Below, piece after piece: positions 1 through 8,429 of a stretch of 64,000 bases of DNA. The DNA is from Mobiluncus curtisii subsp. curtisii ATCC 35241. Lineage in GTDB: Bacteria > Actinomycetota > Actinomycetes > Actinomycetales > Actinomycetaceae. Below the pieces are notes generated by a model. That model did no database searches and had not been told where the DNA came from. It worked only from the letters and a program-made list of their open reading frames with translations. Location: assembly GCF_000146285.1 (NCBI RefSeq), contig NZ_GL385912.1:1127368-1191367 (forward strand), given 5' to 3'. Positions within the stretch are counted from its first letter, which is position 1. Each line of letters opens with the position of its first letter. The position numbers and the translations under genes were made by a program.

Positions 1-238
1 CTGCGGCTGCTTCACCACCCAGGTCATCGATACCGAGGGTGAGGGTTCCGGATTTGAATTCCTTGACGATCTCACTCGGCCCGTCATCGGCATACAGGAT
101 CGCTTCAGCAACCTCAACACTCAGTTCTGCGGAGATCGCTTTGGCCAGCGGTTTGGGTTTGGCGTAGGTCTCCTCACCCGTATCGGGGTTTTCGGTGATG
201 GTGGCGTAGTAGAGCTTGTCCAAACCAATAGTCGCCAT
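1..238 (-). CDS. Phage major tail protein, partial
   Basis: An open frame runs from an ATG at 238 off the left edge, so only the N-terminal 79 codons are visible. The start is supported by a GGAG ribosome site about 8 bases upstream on the minus strand. It begins MATIGLDKLYYA and has the pattern of phi13-type major tail proteins, which polymerise into the tube of non-contractile tails. Its place directly after the connector and terminator genes is where the tail tube gene stands in HK97-like late operons. Family assignment rests on the N-terminal pattern and position; the C-terminus cannot be checked. Confidence 0.7.
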   Translation of the reverse strand, partial: MATIGLDKLYYATITENPDTGEETYAKPKPLAKAISAELSVEVAEAILYADDGPSEIVKEFKSGTLTLGIDDLGGEAAA

Positions 239-251
239 GAGTAATGCTCCT

Positions 252-596
252 TCATGTGTAGGTGTGGTGGGTTGCGACGTCTATCGCGTAATGGTGGAAT
301 CCGGTATCCGCTTCGAAGCCGACATAGCTGCGGGCAGTGATCGTCAGTCCAGTGTCGAGCAGGGCGCGGGTGATGCGGTTGCGCAGGTCGAGATAGTTGC
401 TGCGAGTGAAGAGTGCGAGGCGAACTTCCTCAACCTCTATACTGGGTTGGTTATCGGCGAACACGTCGAACATGTCTGTCAGCGGGGTTGCCACCAGATA
501 CGTATCTGGTGCTGGCGTTGCCGTATAGAGACCGACTTCGAACGGCATCCCGAGCTTGTCAGCGATGTTCGTGAGTTGTTCGAGGAGTGCGGTCAT
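252..596 (-). CDS. Phage tail terminator / tail completion protein (putative)
   Basis: The 114-aa product lies between the gp10-like gene, which it overlaps by 4 bases, and the major tail protein. This is the slot occupied by the protein that caps the tail tube and joins it to the head. The sequence is an alpha/beta protein with no signal peptide or membrane segment and a conserved-looking RNYLDLRNRI stretch. The role is inferred from size and synteny (connector, closure, gp10, terminator, tail tube); I do not recognise a diagnostic motif. Confidence 0.6.
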   Translation of the reverse strand: MTALLEQLTNIADKLGMPFEVGLYTATPAPDTYLVATPLTDMFDVFADNQPSIEVEEVRLALFTRSNYLDLRNRITRALLDTGLTITARSYVGFEADTGFHHYAIDVATHHTYT

Positions 597-1030
597 GGTT
601 TAACCTGCTCAATCCGCGTGGTGAGCGCCGCCTTCATGGCTTCGATTGCACCACGCCGGGTTTGCGACCTAGTGGGTGCAAGGAACGGGCGTGCGGGCTG
701 GTTGGAGCGTCCGTGTTCGAGGACGTTGGCGATCAACGCATTCGCTCTGCCGTCTCGGCGGTTCTCAGCGAAGCCGACCTTAATGTTGTGATCACCTTTC
801 GCGTTCACCTTCACCGAGCTTGTGCCCAACGCTGCGAGTAGTTGTCCTGTTGACCGCGAGGGATTCTTGGTGGAGCGTCCGATCGCGCTCGTGAGGTTTG
901 CTCGCATGCGCGGCTCCACCACCGCGGCTCCCGCCTCCAACACTTCATCCGCCAAGGTTTCGAGCACGCAGCTGGCAGCGTCAAGGGAATCAATGAACGC
1001 GTTGGGCAGGCGGATCTGCACTCTAGCCAT
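593..1030 (-). CDS. HK97 gp10-like head-tail joining protein
   Basis: This 145-aa protein starts at the internal ATG at 1030 (MARVQIRLPNAF), preceded by GGAGAGG. The longer reading back to 1063 lacks such a site and would overlap its neighbour more deeply. The length, basic character and C-terminal pattern HGRSNQPARPFLAPT are typical of the HK97 gp10 family, which works in head-tail connection or tail assembly. It overlaps the upstream head-closure gene by 8 bases and the downstream gene by 4, indicating translational coupling. Confidence 0.75.
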   Translation of the reverse strand: MARVQIRLPNAFIDSLDAASCVLETLADEVLEAGAAVVEPRMRANLTSAIGRSTKNPSRSTGQLLAALGTSSVKVNAKGDHNIKVGFAENRRDGRANALIANVLEHGRSNQPARPFLAPTRSQTRRGAIEAMKAALTTRIEQVKP

Positions 1031-1361
1031 GGGCCTCTCCTTCGGGCGTGGTCTGGTGGGCAAGAATCTCCACGTAACGGCCGATCAACTCGACGGCGTC
1101 AATCACATACCGCCCGTCTGAGCCGCTGATCTGCATATTCGTGGTCACGGACAGTCCGGGAAAAGATCTGATGCGGAAGAGGACATCGGCCTGTGAGTAC
1201 GCGGCGCGGTTCACCCACGCTCCGCTGGCGTGCCGAACCTCGATTTGCGCCCGCACTGTTGCTCGTACTTCGTCGCGTGTGGTGGTGAACCCCGCCTTAT
1301 CGCGGATAACCGTTGGCTGTATAAGGTCGATGATGGTGGTCATGGATCCAAGAGATGCCAT
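1023..1361 (-). CDS. Phage head closure / head-tail adaptor protein
   Basis: The 112-aa, beta-rich product resembles the SPP1 gp16/HK97 adaptor group that closes the portal channel and receives the tail. The visible pattern is ADVLFRIRSFPGLSVTTNMQ followed by a short beta C-terminus. The start at 1361 is preceded by GGAAGG about 9 bases upstream; an in-frame ATG at 1343 has no comparable site. The gene begins 4 bases beyond the stop of the gp6-like connector. Confidence 0.65.
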   Translation of the reverse strand: MASLGSMTTIIDLIQPTVIRDKAGFTTTRDEVRATVRAQIEVRHASGAWVNRAAYSQADVLFRIRSFPGLSVTTNMQISGSDGRYVIDAVELIGRYVEILAHQTTPEGEAHG

Positions 1362-1365
1362 CGGT

Positions 1366-1692
1366 CTACACCTTCCAATCCCTATCTAGGCGTAGCAGGT
1401 TGTTGACGGCGTTCCATACCGCCCGCGCCGCATCTGGCTTATCGGACCAGAATCCTGCCGTGGAACCATCACGCGACTCGTAGAAATGAGAAGCGAGCAT
1501 CACGATGCCCTGCCTGGTTGCCCCAGACATCTCGTGTGTTTCGTAGTGGTTTTCGGGCAAGTGTTGGAAGGAGCAGGCGTAGGAGGTGACCGCATTGATC
1601 AGCGCGCCGATCAGCTTGTCGTCATCGTTGAAAGTGATGAGCAGGTTCGCTTTCACCTGATCGATAAGCTCTGTTGTGGTCATTGCGGCCAC
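1366..1692 (-). CDS. Phage gp6-like head-tail connector
   Basis: This 108-aa helical protein matches the gp6-like connector family: a short N-terminal helix, a loop with several Asp residues (TFNDDDKLIGALINAV), and the hydrophobic stretch GIVMLASHFYESRDG. These proteins form a ring below the portal. Initiation may be at 1692 or at the ATG three codons in (1683). It lies 23 bases after the capsid gene in the same late operon. Confidence 0.7.
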   Translation of the reverse strand: MAAMTTTELIDQVKANLLITFNDDDKLIGALINAVTSYACSFQHLPENHYETHEMSGATRQGIVMLASHFYESRDGSTAGFWSDKPDAARAVWNAVNNLLRLDRDWKV

Positions 1693-1715
1693 CTCCTCTC
1701 CATGTGCGGGGTTTG

Positions 1716-2942
1716 TTATGCTCCGGCCTTTTGGGTGAGCAGCTTCACGGCCTCGGGTAGGACGAGTTTGCCGTCCAGTCGCTGCGAGGCTAGGAAGCCG
1801 ACCTGTCCGGTGGTGACGAACAGTTCGTTGAGGCGTTTGAAGGATCGGCCTTGTCGGTCGGCGATCCAGTAATACGACAAGTCACCGAAAGCCACCGTCG
1901 AGGCACCAGCCTTGATTTCAGGCACGAAGGTGCTCGTGTGGACTGGGCGGCCAAGGACAAGGTCTGGGGTTCCTGCTGTCAGGGCGGGTTGCCACAGATA
2001 TTGGCCGTTGCCGTCCTTGAGCTTGCGGATGGTTTTCACGGTGGAGTCGTTCATCAGCCACACCGCGTTTTTACGATACGGAGCACGCAAACCGTAGTGC
2101 AGGTCGATGAGCTCATCAGCGGTAATGTCGCTCGCCTTGCCCGTGGTCACAGCCTTCTCACCGCCCCCGGTCGCTGCGAAGATGCCGGTGGGCTTACCTT
2201 TTCCGTCCCCGGTGAGGAAGGCTTCTTCTTCGGCCGCTCCGATACGGCGAGCAAACTCCGCCGCCAGGTACTGCTCGACATTAAACGCGGCGTCGTTGAG
2301 CAGCTCCTCGCTGATTTTGAGGAAGGTGCCGAGCTTAAACGCCGACAGCGTGACCTGCGTGAAGGCCTCATCCGACTCGGTATAGGGTTTACCTTCATCG
2401 AGCCACCCGGCAGTGCCATGCGTGGAAACGACCGGGATCTTGCGATCCCCTGAAGTGGTTTGAATGACCTTCGCCAAGGAGCGCATGATGTTCTGATCTT
2501 CCAGTGAGGAGATCAGGGTGCGTTCAAACTCGTCCGGCACCAGATAGCCGCCCTCAGTATCGACGCCTTCAGACAGTGCGTTGCGGACTTCCATCGGAGA
2601 AGCGTTGAGCCGCATCGCGTCCCAAAACGCCCGTTTGTACGAGGCGGTCGCGCGCGGTGCAGTCGGCTTGGCTTCATCATCAGGATCCATGCCGGGCATG
2701 GAGGTGAGCGGCGTGTTGGTTGCCTTGGCGAGGTCGGCGTCGCGGCGCAGTGCTCGTTCGGAGCGGGCGATCTCATTGGTGAGACGATCGATCTCGGCTT
2801 CCATCTTCGCATACTGCGCATCATCTTCAGCAGACAGACAGCCAGTTGTGGTGTCGCGGCGCTCGTCAAGGAAAGCCTTCGCGCGCTCCCAAACATCTGC
2901 GCGCTTGGTGCGAAGGTCAGAAACAGTCATAGAGGTTGTCAT
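1716..2942 (-). CDS. Phage major capsid protein, HK97 fold
   Basis: The 408-aa product starts with about 70 residues of charged coiled coil (the delta/scaffolding domain that the prohead protease normally removes). The HK97-fold shell domain follows: recognisable pieces are EGGYLVPDEFERTLISSLED, then the A-domain stretch ending LVLGRPVHTS. An AAAGGA site precedes the ATG. The prohead protease gene immediately upstream supplies the expected partner. Confidence 0.9.
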   Translation of the reverse strand: MTTSMTVSDLRTKRADVWERAKAFLDERRDTTTGCLSAEDDAQYAKMEAEIDRLTNEIARSERALRRDADLAKATNTPLTSMPGMDPDDEAKPTAPRATASYKRAFWDAMRLNASPMEVRNALSEGVDTEGGYLVPDEFERTLISSLEDQNIMRSLAKVIQTTSGDRKIPVVSTHGTAGWLDEGKPYTESDEAFTQVTLSAFKLGTFLKISEELLNDAAFNVEQYLAAEFARRIGAAEEEAFLTGDGKGKPTGIFAATGGGEKAVTTGKASDITADELIDLHYGLRAPYRKNAVWLMNDSTVKTIRKLKDGNGQYLWQPALTAGTPDLVLGRPVHTSTFVPEIKAGASTVAFGDLSYYWIADRQGRSFKRLNELFVTTGQVGFLASQRLDGKLVLPEAVKLLTQKAGA

Positions 2943-2956
2943 AAGTGTTGGTCCTT

Positions 2957-3829
2957 TCAGTGGGGTTGATTGACTAGTTCGGCGTACAAATCACAAACCC
3001 GCCGACCAACAGGCACGGCGGGTTGAATGGCGGGGCGTGGTGGTCGCACCAGCTTCGACGGCGGAGATGTGGCGGTCAGATGTGCGACGAGCTTTTGTTC
3101 GGATGCGCGGCGGGAGAACACCACACCAAGATCCGCGTTCTTGGGCGGGAACGGAGGGTGCTTCGGATCTTCATCCTCGTCGTCTTCGTCGGGTTCGTCT
3201 GGTGACTCGGCCTCGTCCTCATCGTCATCCGGCTCGTTGTCCGGCTCAATCGCAAACATTGGGTCGCGTTGGTTGGTGAGGAGTTCGTCGGCGAAACCCA
3301 TGTCGATCGCAGCCCGCGCATCCATCCACGTCTCAGCGTCCATGAGCTTGGACAGCTTCGCCCGACTCATGCCCGTCTTTTCCTGATATGCATTCAGGAT
3401 TGATTCTTTGACCGAATCAAGCATCGACATGGCGCGTGCGAGTTCGTCCTTATCGCCGACCGCCATGGTGGCCGGGTTATGAATCATCAACATCGACACC
3501 GGCGACATGGCAACAGTGGATGCGGCCATTGCGATCACGGACGCGGCCGATGCGGCGATCCCGTCGATATTGACGGTCACGTGGCTTGGGTAGTCGATGA
3601 GCATGTTGTAGATCTGCGCCGCAGCCACCACATCACCACCCGGGCTGTTGAGCCAGATCGTCACCGGCCCCGACCCAGCGTTCAACTCGCTGGCGAAGAT
3701 GCTGGGTGTGATGTCGTCATCGAACCAGGATTCTTCAGCGATCGTGCCGCTAATGCGCAAAACCCGGACTGCATCTGCGTCCGGGTCAGTTGATGGCTCT
3801 GGTGTGAGCCAGTTCCAAAAACGTCTCAT
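2957..3829 (-). CDS. ClpP-like prohead maturation protease
   Basis: The 290-aa protein contains a ClpP/crotonase-type serine protease domain in residues 20-190. Visible active-site neighbourhoods are the oxyanion segment WLNSPGGDV, the serine in IDGIAASAASVIAMA, and the histidine in SMLMIHNP. It cleaves the capsid delta domain during head maturation. After the protease domain comes an unusually acidic linker (Asp/Glu/Pro-rich, about residues 195-225) and a basic tail. The gene overlaps portal by 4 bases, the standard portal-protease-capsid order. Confidence 0.88.
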   Translation of the reverse strand: MRRFWNWLTPEPSTDPDADAVRVLRISGTIAEESWFDDDITPSIFASELNAGSGPVTIWLNSPGGDVVAAAQIYNMLIDYPSHVTVNIDGIAASAASVIAMAASTVAMSPVSMLMIHNPATMAVGDKDELARAMSMLDSVKESILNAYQEKTGMSRAKLSKLMDAETWMDARAAIDMGFADELLTNQRDPMFAIEPDNEPDDDEDEAESPDEPDEDDEDEDPKHPPFPPKNADLGVVFSRRASEQKLVAHLTATSPPSKLVRPPRPAIQPAVPVGRRVCDLYAELVNQPH

Positions 3830-5127
3830 ATCCTCCTCCTTACAGAAGATTCACTCATAGGTTCCTCAGCCGGTTCAGGCTCCGATTCAGACCCGGTTGT
3901 CTGCGCGTATGCACCTGCGAGACTGAGCGGGAGCATGTTCCCGTTGACGAGGTAGAGGTCGCCGCCAGCCTCGGGACTGATGCGATCGAGGTTTTCTAGT
4001 TCGCGGATATCGTTGGCGCTCATCCAGCCGTTTTGCCTTGCCACCGCATAACCATTCATTCGGGATTCGTAATCCCCACGTAGCAAGCCTTCGAGGTTGA
4101 ACTTCACATACACGCCAGGTTTTTCACGCGAGCTGAGGAGTGTTTTGGTGATGGCCTGTTCCCACCGGATCACCCACGGGTCCAACGTGTACTTCACAAA
4201 CTCCAACGACTGCTGCTCAATATTGGAAAACGAGGATTTTTCGAGGTCGCCGATCATGTGCGGGGGTATGCGGAAGATTCGAGCAATTTCGTTGATCTGA
4301 AACTTCCTCGTTTCAAGGAATTGAGCTTGTTCTGGGCTGACGGAGATGGGCGTGTATTTCATGCCCTCTTCCAACACGGCGATCTTGTTGCCGTTCCGGG
4401 CTCCGCCGAACGTGGACTGCCAGGACTCCCTAACGCGCGCGGGGTCTTTGATCGTTCCCGGATGCTCCAACACACCACCAGGTGCAGCACCGTTAGCAAA
4501 AAACGATGCGCCGTAGTCTTCTGTTGCTTGGGCGAGGCCGATGGCATTCTTTGCCATCGCAATCGGGCTATAACCAACCAGCCCGTCAAAGCCCAACCCT
4601 GGAATGTGCAGCACCTCGCGCGCCGAGAGTCGCACCGTGTCGAAGCGTCCAGCTGGTTCGTCCCAGGTGCGCTGATACTCGTAATAGAGTCGCCCAGCCT
4701 CGTCGCGCCCCACCATCATCCGGTTCGGCATCAACGGATACAAACCAATCACTTCATCTTTACCGTTGCGCAGCACTTGGGCGAACGCATTACCCCAAAG
4801 AAGCAAATGCGTCATCAGAGTTTCCCTAAAGACAAAGGATGTCATTTCAGGGTTCGGCTCATCATGCAACAGCCGGTATAAGGGATGGTCGAGCGCCTTC
4901 ACCTTCGCCCCATCACTGCTCTGCTGGTAAACATGCAACGGCAGACCCGCGATAGCTTCAGCCAAAATCCGCACGCATGAGTAGACGGCGGTCATTTGCA
5001 TCGCGCTGCGTTCTGTCACCGGACGGCCAGAGCTCGTTGCCCCGAAGAAAAAGCTGTAGCCAGAGCTGATCGCGTGATCGTCAGCGGAGCGGGTGGTGTC
5101 GCCACGCAGCCAATTCAGAAAACTCAT
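3826..5127 (-). CDS. Phage portal protein, HK97 family
   Basis: This 433-aa portal forms the dodecameric DNA channel at the head vertex. I place the start at the ATG at 5127 (MSFLNWLRGD), which has an AAAGGA site 6-7 bases upstream; the frame could extend to 5142. The family pattern is clear: AVYSCVRILAEAIAGLPLHVY near the N-terminus, then VLHIPGLGFDG, and the ANGAAPGGVLEHPG and IARIFRIPPHMIGD stretches. It is followed directly by the protease and capsid genes. Confidence 0.9.
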   Translation of the reverse strand: MSFLNWLRGDTTRSADDHAISSGYSFFFGATSSGRPVTERSAMQMTAVYSCVRILAEAIAGLPLHVYQQSSDGAKVKALDHPLYRLLHDEPNPEMTSFVFRETLMTHLLLWGNAFAQVLRNGKDEVIGLYPLMPNRMMVGRDEAGRLYYEYQRTWDEPAGRFDTVRLSAREVLHIPGLGFDGLVGYSPIAMAKNAIGLAQATEDYGASFFANGAAPGGVLEHPGTIKDPARVRESWQSTFGGARNGNKIAVLEEGMKYTPISVSPEQAQFLETRKFQINEIARIFRIPPHMIGDLEKSSFSNIEQQSLEFVKYTLDPWVIRWEQAITKTLLSSREKPGVYVKFNLEGLLRGDYESRMNGYAVARQNGWMSANDIRELENLDRISPEAGGDLYLVNGNMLPLSLAGAYAQTTGSESEPEPAEEPMSESSVRRRI

Positions 5128-5157
5128 GCGGTGTCCTTTCACATGTAGAATTGGAAT

Positions 5158-5529
5158 ATGAAAGCGCCCTCAAAACAGTCGTGGGCACTGATGAGTGTCC
5201 TGCTAGCGGCATTTTGGTTGTTGCCGCTCATTTCCATGTGGATCAGCAGGCTGAGCGATCCCAACGCCAAGTGGTTCATCGCGTTGCTCTTCCTCGCGTT
5301 TCCACTACTCACCATCGTTTTGAGCGTTATCGATGGGGCACGCCACGGGTTCGGCTGGTGGTGGCTACTGGCCCCGTTCGCAGGGTTCTTGACCACACTG
5401 TTCGTGTACTACAACGATTCAGCCCTCATCTACGGCGTCGCCTACTCGATCTTGGGACTGATCGGCGCAGGCATCGGCGCGTTCATCCATGAGCGTGCTC
5501 ACAGCACGAGTAGGCCGCGTTCGTCATAA
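5158..5529 (+). CDS. Four-helix membrane protein of unknown function (phage moron)
   Basis: This plus-strand gene sits between two minus-strand late genes, the usual place for an independently expressed moron. The 123-aa product has about four hydrophobic segments and a basic C-terminus. A TAGAAT hexamer ends 6 bases before the ATG, so a leaderless transcript is likely. The last 31 bases overlap the end of the large terminase gene on the other strand. I recognise no family. An effect on the host envelope or on superinfection is speculation from its position. Confidence 0.6.
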   Translation: MKAPSKQSWALMSVLLAAFWLLPLISMWISRLSDPNAKWFIALLFLAFPLLTIVLSVIDGARHGFGWWWLLAPFAGFLTTLFVYYNDSALIYGVAYSILGLIGAGIGAFIHERAHSTSRPRSS

Positions 5530-7106
5530 ACACTGCCGCTGACGTGCCCGGTGCCGTTTCGGATGGCGCGGTCGAGGGCCATGATTGTTGCGACGACGCC
5601 GTCGATCTTCTCGGTGCTCTTTTGTTTGTCGGGTTTGATGTTTCCTGCTGGGTCGGTGCGGACGTGAATGTTGTCTACCATCCACGAAAGCACTGGATGC
5701 CCGCCATGTGCCAGTTTTCCCTCTAAAGCGAGTTTCATGAGTTCTTTGGATGGTGGGCTCATGTCTTTGAAGCCTTGCCCAAACGGAACAACCGTGAAAC
5801 CTGCTTCGTCAAGGTTTTGGCTCATTTGGACTGCGCCCCACCGGTCGAATGCGATCTCGCGGATATCGAAGCGTTCACCGAGTTGCTCGATGAAGGCTTC
5901 AATTGCGCCGTAGTGGACGACGTTGCCCTCAGTGGTTTGTAGGAAGCCTTGCTGTTGCCACAGGTCGTAGGGCACGTGATCACGGGCAACCCTTAGTTTG
6001 AGGTTGTCTTCGGGTATCCAAAACCATGGCGCGACCGTATATTTGTCATCGTCCCCGTAGGGTGGGAATACGAGAACGAAAGCAGTGATGTCCGTCGTGG
6101 AAGCCAAGTCGAGGCCGCCGTAACACACGCGTCCTTCCAAATCTGACAGGTCGACGGGTGCTGAGTTTTGGTTCCAGATGTGCATGGGCATCCACCGCAC
6201 GCTTTGTTTGACCCATTGGTTGAGGCGAAGTTGGCGGAATGTGTTTTCTTCGGCTGGGTTTTGTTTCGCGCTCGTGCAGGCTTGGCGGACTTTCTCGATC
6301 GGGACAGTGATCCCTAAGCTCGGGTTAGCCTTATGCCACACGTCCTCGTCGGTCCAATCATCATCTTGCGCCGCCCCATAGATCACCGGGTAGAACGTGG
6401 GGTCGTGCTTTTTGCCATCTAGGATGTCTTGGGCTTTTTGGTGTTGCTCATAACAAATGCTATGCGTGTCGGTACCCGCTGTCGTGATGAGGAAGTACAG
6501 GGGTTGGGTGCGCGCGTCGCCTGATCCTTTCGTCATGACGTCGAACAAGGCACGGTTGGGTTGGGTGTGGAGTTCGTCGAAGACAACGCCGGAGATGTTG
6601 AACCCGTGCTTCGAATACGCCTCCGCGCTCAGCACCTGGTAGAAGGAGTTGGTGGGCTTGTAGATGATCCGCTTCTGCGAGGCAAGAATCTTGACGCGTT
6701 TGGACAGCGCTGGACTCATGCGAATCATGTCCGCTGCGACCTCAAACACAATGGATGCTTGCTGGCGATCAGCCGCGCACCCATACACTTCAGCGCGTTC
6801 TTCACCATCCCCGCAGGTGAGTAGTAGCGCAATTGCGGCGGCGAGCTCACTTTTGCCCATCTTTTTGGGTATCTCGACGTAGGCGGTGGTGAATTGGCGG
6901 TAGCCGTCTTCTTTGACAGTGCCGAACAGGTCGCGGATGATTTGCTCTTGCCAGTCGATGAGCTGGAAGGGCTTGCCTGACCAGCGGCCTTTGGTGTGCT
7001 TTAAGGCTTGGATGAACGCGACCGCGAAGTCGGCTTTACGCTTGTCGTAGCGTGAGCCTGTGGCCATGAATCGGGTCGGCGTGTAGGTGTCGAGAGTGCG
7101 CATCAC
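5499..7106 (-). CDS. Phage terminase large subunit (terL)
   Basis: The 535-aa packaging motor has an N-terminal ATPase with a Walker A-like EIPKKMGKSE (about residues 78-87) and a Walker B VVFDE (about 174-178). The C-terminal RNase H-like nuclease has acidic residues in GGLDLASTTD (Asp333, Asp340 region), FDRWGA and the late KIDGVVA. It starts at GTG 7106 or ATG 7103, both behind GGAAGGAG. It is Terminase_1-like (HK97/phiC31 type) and is separated by about 5.2 kb from its small subunit, which is unusual. Confidence 0.93.
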   Translation of the reverse strand: MMRTLDTYTPTRFMATGSRYDKRKADFAVAFIQALKHTKGRWSGKPFQLIDWQEQIIRDLFGTVKEDGYRQFTTAYVEIPKKMGKSELAAAIALLLTCGDGEERAEVYGCAADRQQASIVFEVAADMIRMSPALSKRVKILASQKRIIYKPTNSFYQVLSAEAYSKHGFNISGVVFDELHTQPNRALFDVMTKGSGDARTQPLYFLITTAGTDTHSICYEQHQKAQDILDGKKHDPTFYPVIYGAAQDDDWTDEDVWHKANPSLGITVPIEKVRQACTSAKQNPAEENTFRQLRLNQWVKQSVRWMPMHIWNQNSAPVDLSDLEGRVCYGGLDLASTTDITAFVLVFPPYGDDDKYTVAPWFWIPEDNLKLRVARDHVPYDLWQQQGFLQTTEGNVVHYGAIEAFIEQLGERFDIREIAFDRWGAVQMSQNLDEAGFTVVPFGQGFKDMSPPSKELMKLALEGKLAHGGHPVLSWMVDNIHVRTDPAGNIKPDKQKSTEKIDGVVATIMALDRAIRNGTGHVSGSVYDERGLLVL

Positions 7107-7132
7107 GCCCTTCAGGCTCCTTCCTGTGCTGG

Positions 7133-7420
7133 TTAGTTGGTGTGGGCAAGCGCCCAGGCGATGGCGTGGCCGGCGTCTTCGAACAGTTCCTCAGCCTCAG
7201 CAACCAGGGCGAGTTCGCATTCAATGAAACTGCGGGCGTCCGATCCCCAGCCAGGGATGGGCTGCTCGGCGAGTTTGTAGACGCGGGCGTCGTTTCCGAT
7301 CCGGCCTTTGCCCAGGTGCCGGTATGCCGAGGCGAGGACGAAGTCTCCGTAGGCGATAACCGTGCCGTAGCTGTCGGTCGCGATCTGCAGCTGCTCCATC
7401 GTGACCTTGCTGGTATTCAT
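7133..7420 (-). CDS. Phage hypothetical protein, 95 aa
   Basis: The start is well supported by AAAGGAG 8 bases before the ATG at 7420. The protein is soluble, with no signal or membrane segment. It has a short beta-rich N-terminus containing YGDFVLASAYRHLGKGRIG and a helical acidic C-terminus. The basic, Gly-containing middle could be a small SH3-like fold, but I recognise no family. It lies 26 bases upstream of the large terminase gene and is probably co-transcribed. Confidence 0.6.
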   Translation of the reverse strand: MNTSKVTMEQLQIATDSYGTVIAYGDFVLASAYRHLGKGRIGNDARVYKLAEQPIPGWGSDARSFIECELALVAEAEELFEDAGHAIAWALAHTN

Positions 7421-7447
7421 GACCTCGCTCCTTTATTTCTTGTTCGA

Positions 7448-7487
7448 TCATGTACATACAGCCATAGGTGTGCGCGGTTATCCAGTC
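7448..7487. repeat. 40-bp dispersed repeat, copy A
   Basis: This copy begins TCATGTACATACAGCCATAG and ends TTATCCAGTC, and it recurs at 8390-8429 with only a few differences. It lies in the non-coding gap between two minus-strand phage genes and contains a palindromic TGTACA core. The two copies are 942 bases apart in the same orientation. Confidence 0.75.
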
Positions 7488-7514
7488 GCTTTTCGCCGGT
7501 TCTCCGCAAGGAAC

Positions 7515-8165
7515 TCAGTGGTCGGATTTGGGCAGGGTTTTCCATGCTGCGTTGCCTTCCAGATTCGCTAGCAGGACTCGGCGCACGTGCTTGTAGTTGT
7601 CGCCGATCATGCCCAGGCGCAGCAACCAGCAGCGCATCGCATACTTGTCATTTCCACCTGTCTTGGCAGGCTTCGCGGAGACTCTCGTGGCGGTTTTCGC
7701 GTGCTCGATCATGAGCTGAATCAGCACGCTGACCGCTTCAATCACCTCCGCATCTGGGAGCTGGTCAAACCAGGCAAACTCAACGGTCCCTTCCGCCTCA
7801 TCGATCGCCATGGGCGTAGCAGGAATAACCAGTGCCTTAGCGATGAGTGCTCCCTTGGAGGCGAGCAGGGCGTCGAGCTTCGCGCCTGTGGCCTCGTCCC
7901 ACCTGGTCGTGGGGAATGTGAGCGTGAGTCCGTAAACCTCACCCGCAGGCGCAAACCCGGCCGCGCTCGCGGCGTCGGTTATCGCGTCGCCGTCTGCGTT
8001 GTCTGGGAGGTGGAGCACCCAGTCCCGATCCAACCGCGCCTCACCAATCAGATAGTCAAAGGTGGGCATGCCAGCATACCTGGCTTTCACGCCAAGATGT
8101 TCCGCGATGACTTCGGCGAGTTTCTTACGCCCAGCCTTGTTCGGGGTAAACTCGATCGTGGTCAT
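7515..8165 (-). CDS. Phage 'virulence protein' family protein
   Basis: The 216-aa product resembles the phage proteins often annotated just as virulence protein. The N-terminus has the pattern TPNKAGRKKLAEVIAEHLG, then a conserved Tyr/Pro-rich turn (YAGMPTFDYLIG); the C-terminus ends with a basic KYAMRCWLLRLGMIGDNYK stretch. No enzymatic motif is visible and the biochemical function of the family is unknown to me. It overlaps the small upstream gene by 4 bases. Confidence 0.65.
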   Translation of the reverse strand: MTTIEFTPNKAGRKKLAEVIAEHLGVKARYAGMPTFDYLIGEARLDRDWVLHLPDNADGDAITDAASAAGFAPAGEVYGLTLTFPTTRWDEATGAKLDALLASKGALIAKALVIPATPMAIDEAEGTVEFAWFDQLPDAEVIEAVSVLIQLMIEHAKTATRVSAKPAKTGGNDKYAMRCWLLRLGMIGDNYKHVRRVLLANLEGNAAWKTLPKSDH

Positions 8166-8344
8166 CGGGTCACCTGTTCAAACCAAGAATCAACCAGTCG
8201 CAGATAGCCATGCGGGTCGTGTTCGATCGCACCGGCAACCAGGGAGAAGTTCCACTTTCGTGCAATGTCGAGGGCTTCTTCAATGTCCCAGATGTTGATG
8301 CCTGCCTCCAGCATCTCGCTGATCTCGATATGTAGATCACTCAT
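8162..8344 (-). CDS. Small phage protein, 60 aa
   Basis: I take the ATG at 8344 (MSDLHIEISEML) because GGAGG precedes it by about 6 bases. The product is a short helical acidic protein with no recognised family. It overlaps the start of the next gene by 4 bases (ATGA), so the pair is translationally coupled. Confidence 0.55.
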   Translation of the reverse strand: MSDLHIEISEMLEAGINIWDIEEALDIARKWNFSLVAGAIEHDPHGYLRLVDSWFEQVTR

Positions 8345-8389
8345 GACCATCCTCCATCTCATGTTTCCCCCTTGTCGGGGTTTGTTTGG

Positions 8390-8429
8390 TCATGTACATA
8401 CAGCCATAGGTGCGAGTGCTTATCCAGTC
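8390..8429. repeat. 40-bp dispersed repeat, copy B
   Basis: This is the second copy of the element at 7448-7487. Here its far end runs over the stop codon of the cytosine methyltransferase gene (8420-8422), so part of the repeat is coding. A few differences separate the two copies. Confidence 0.75.
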
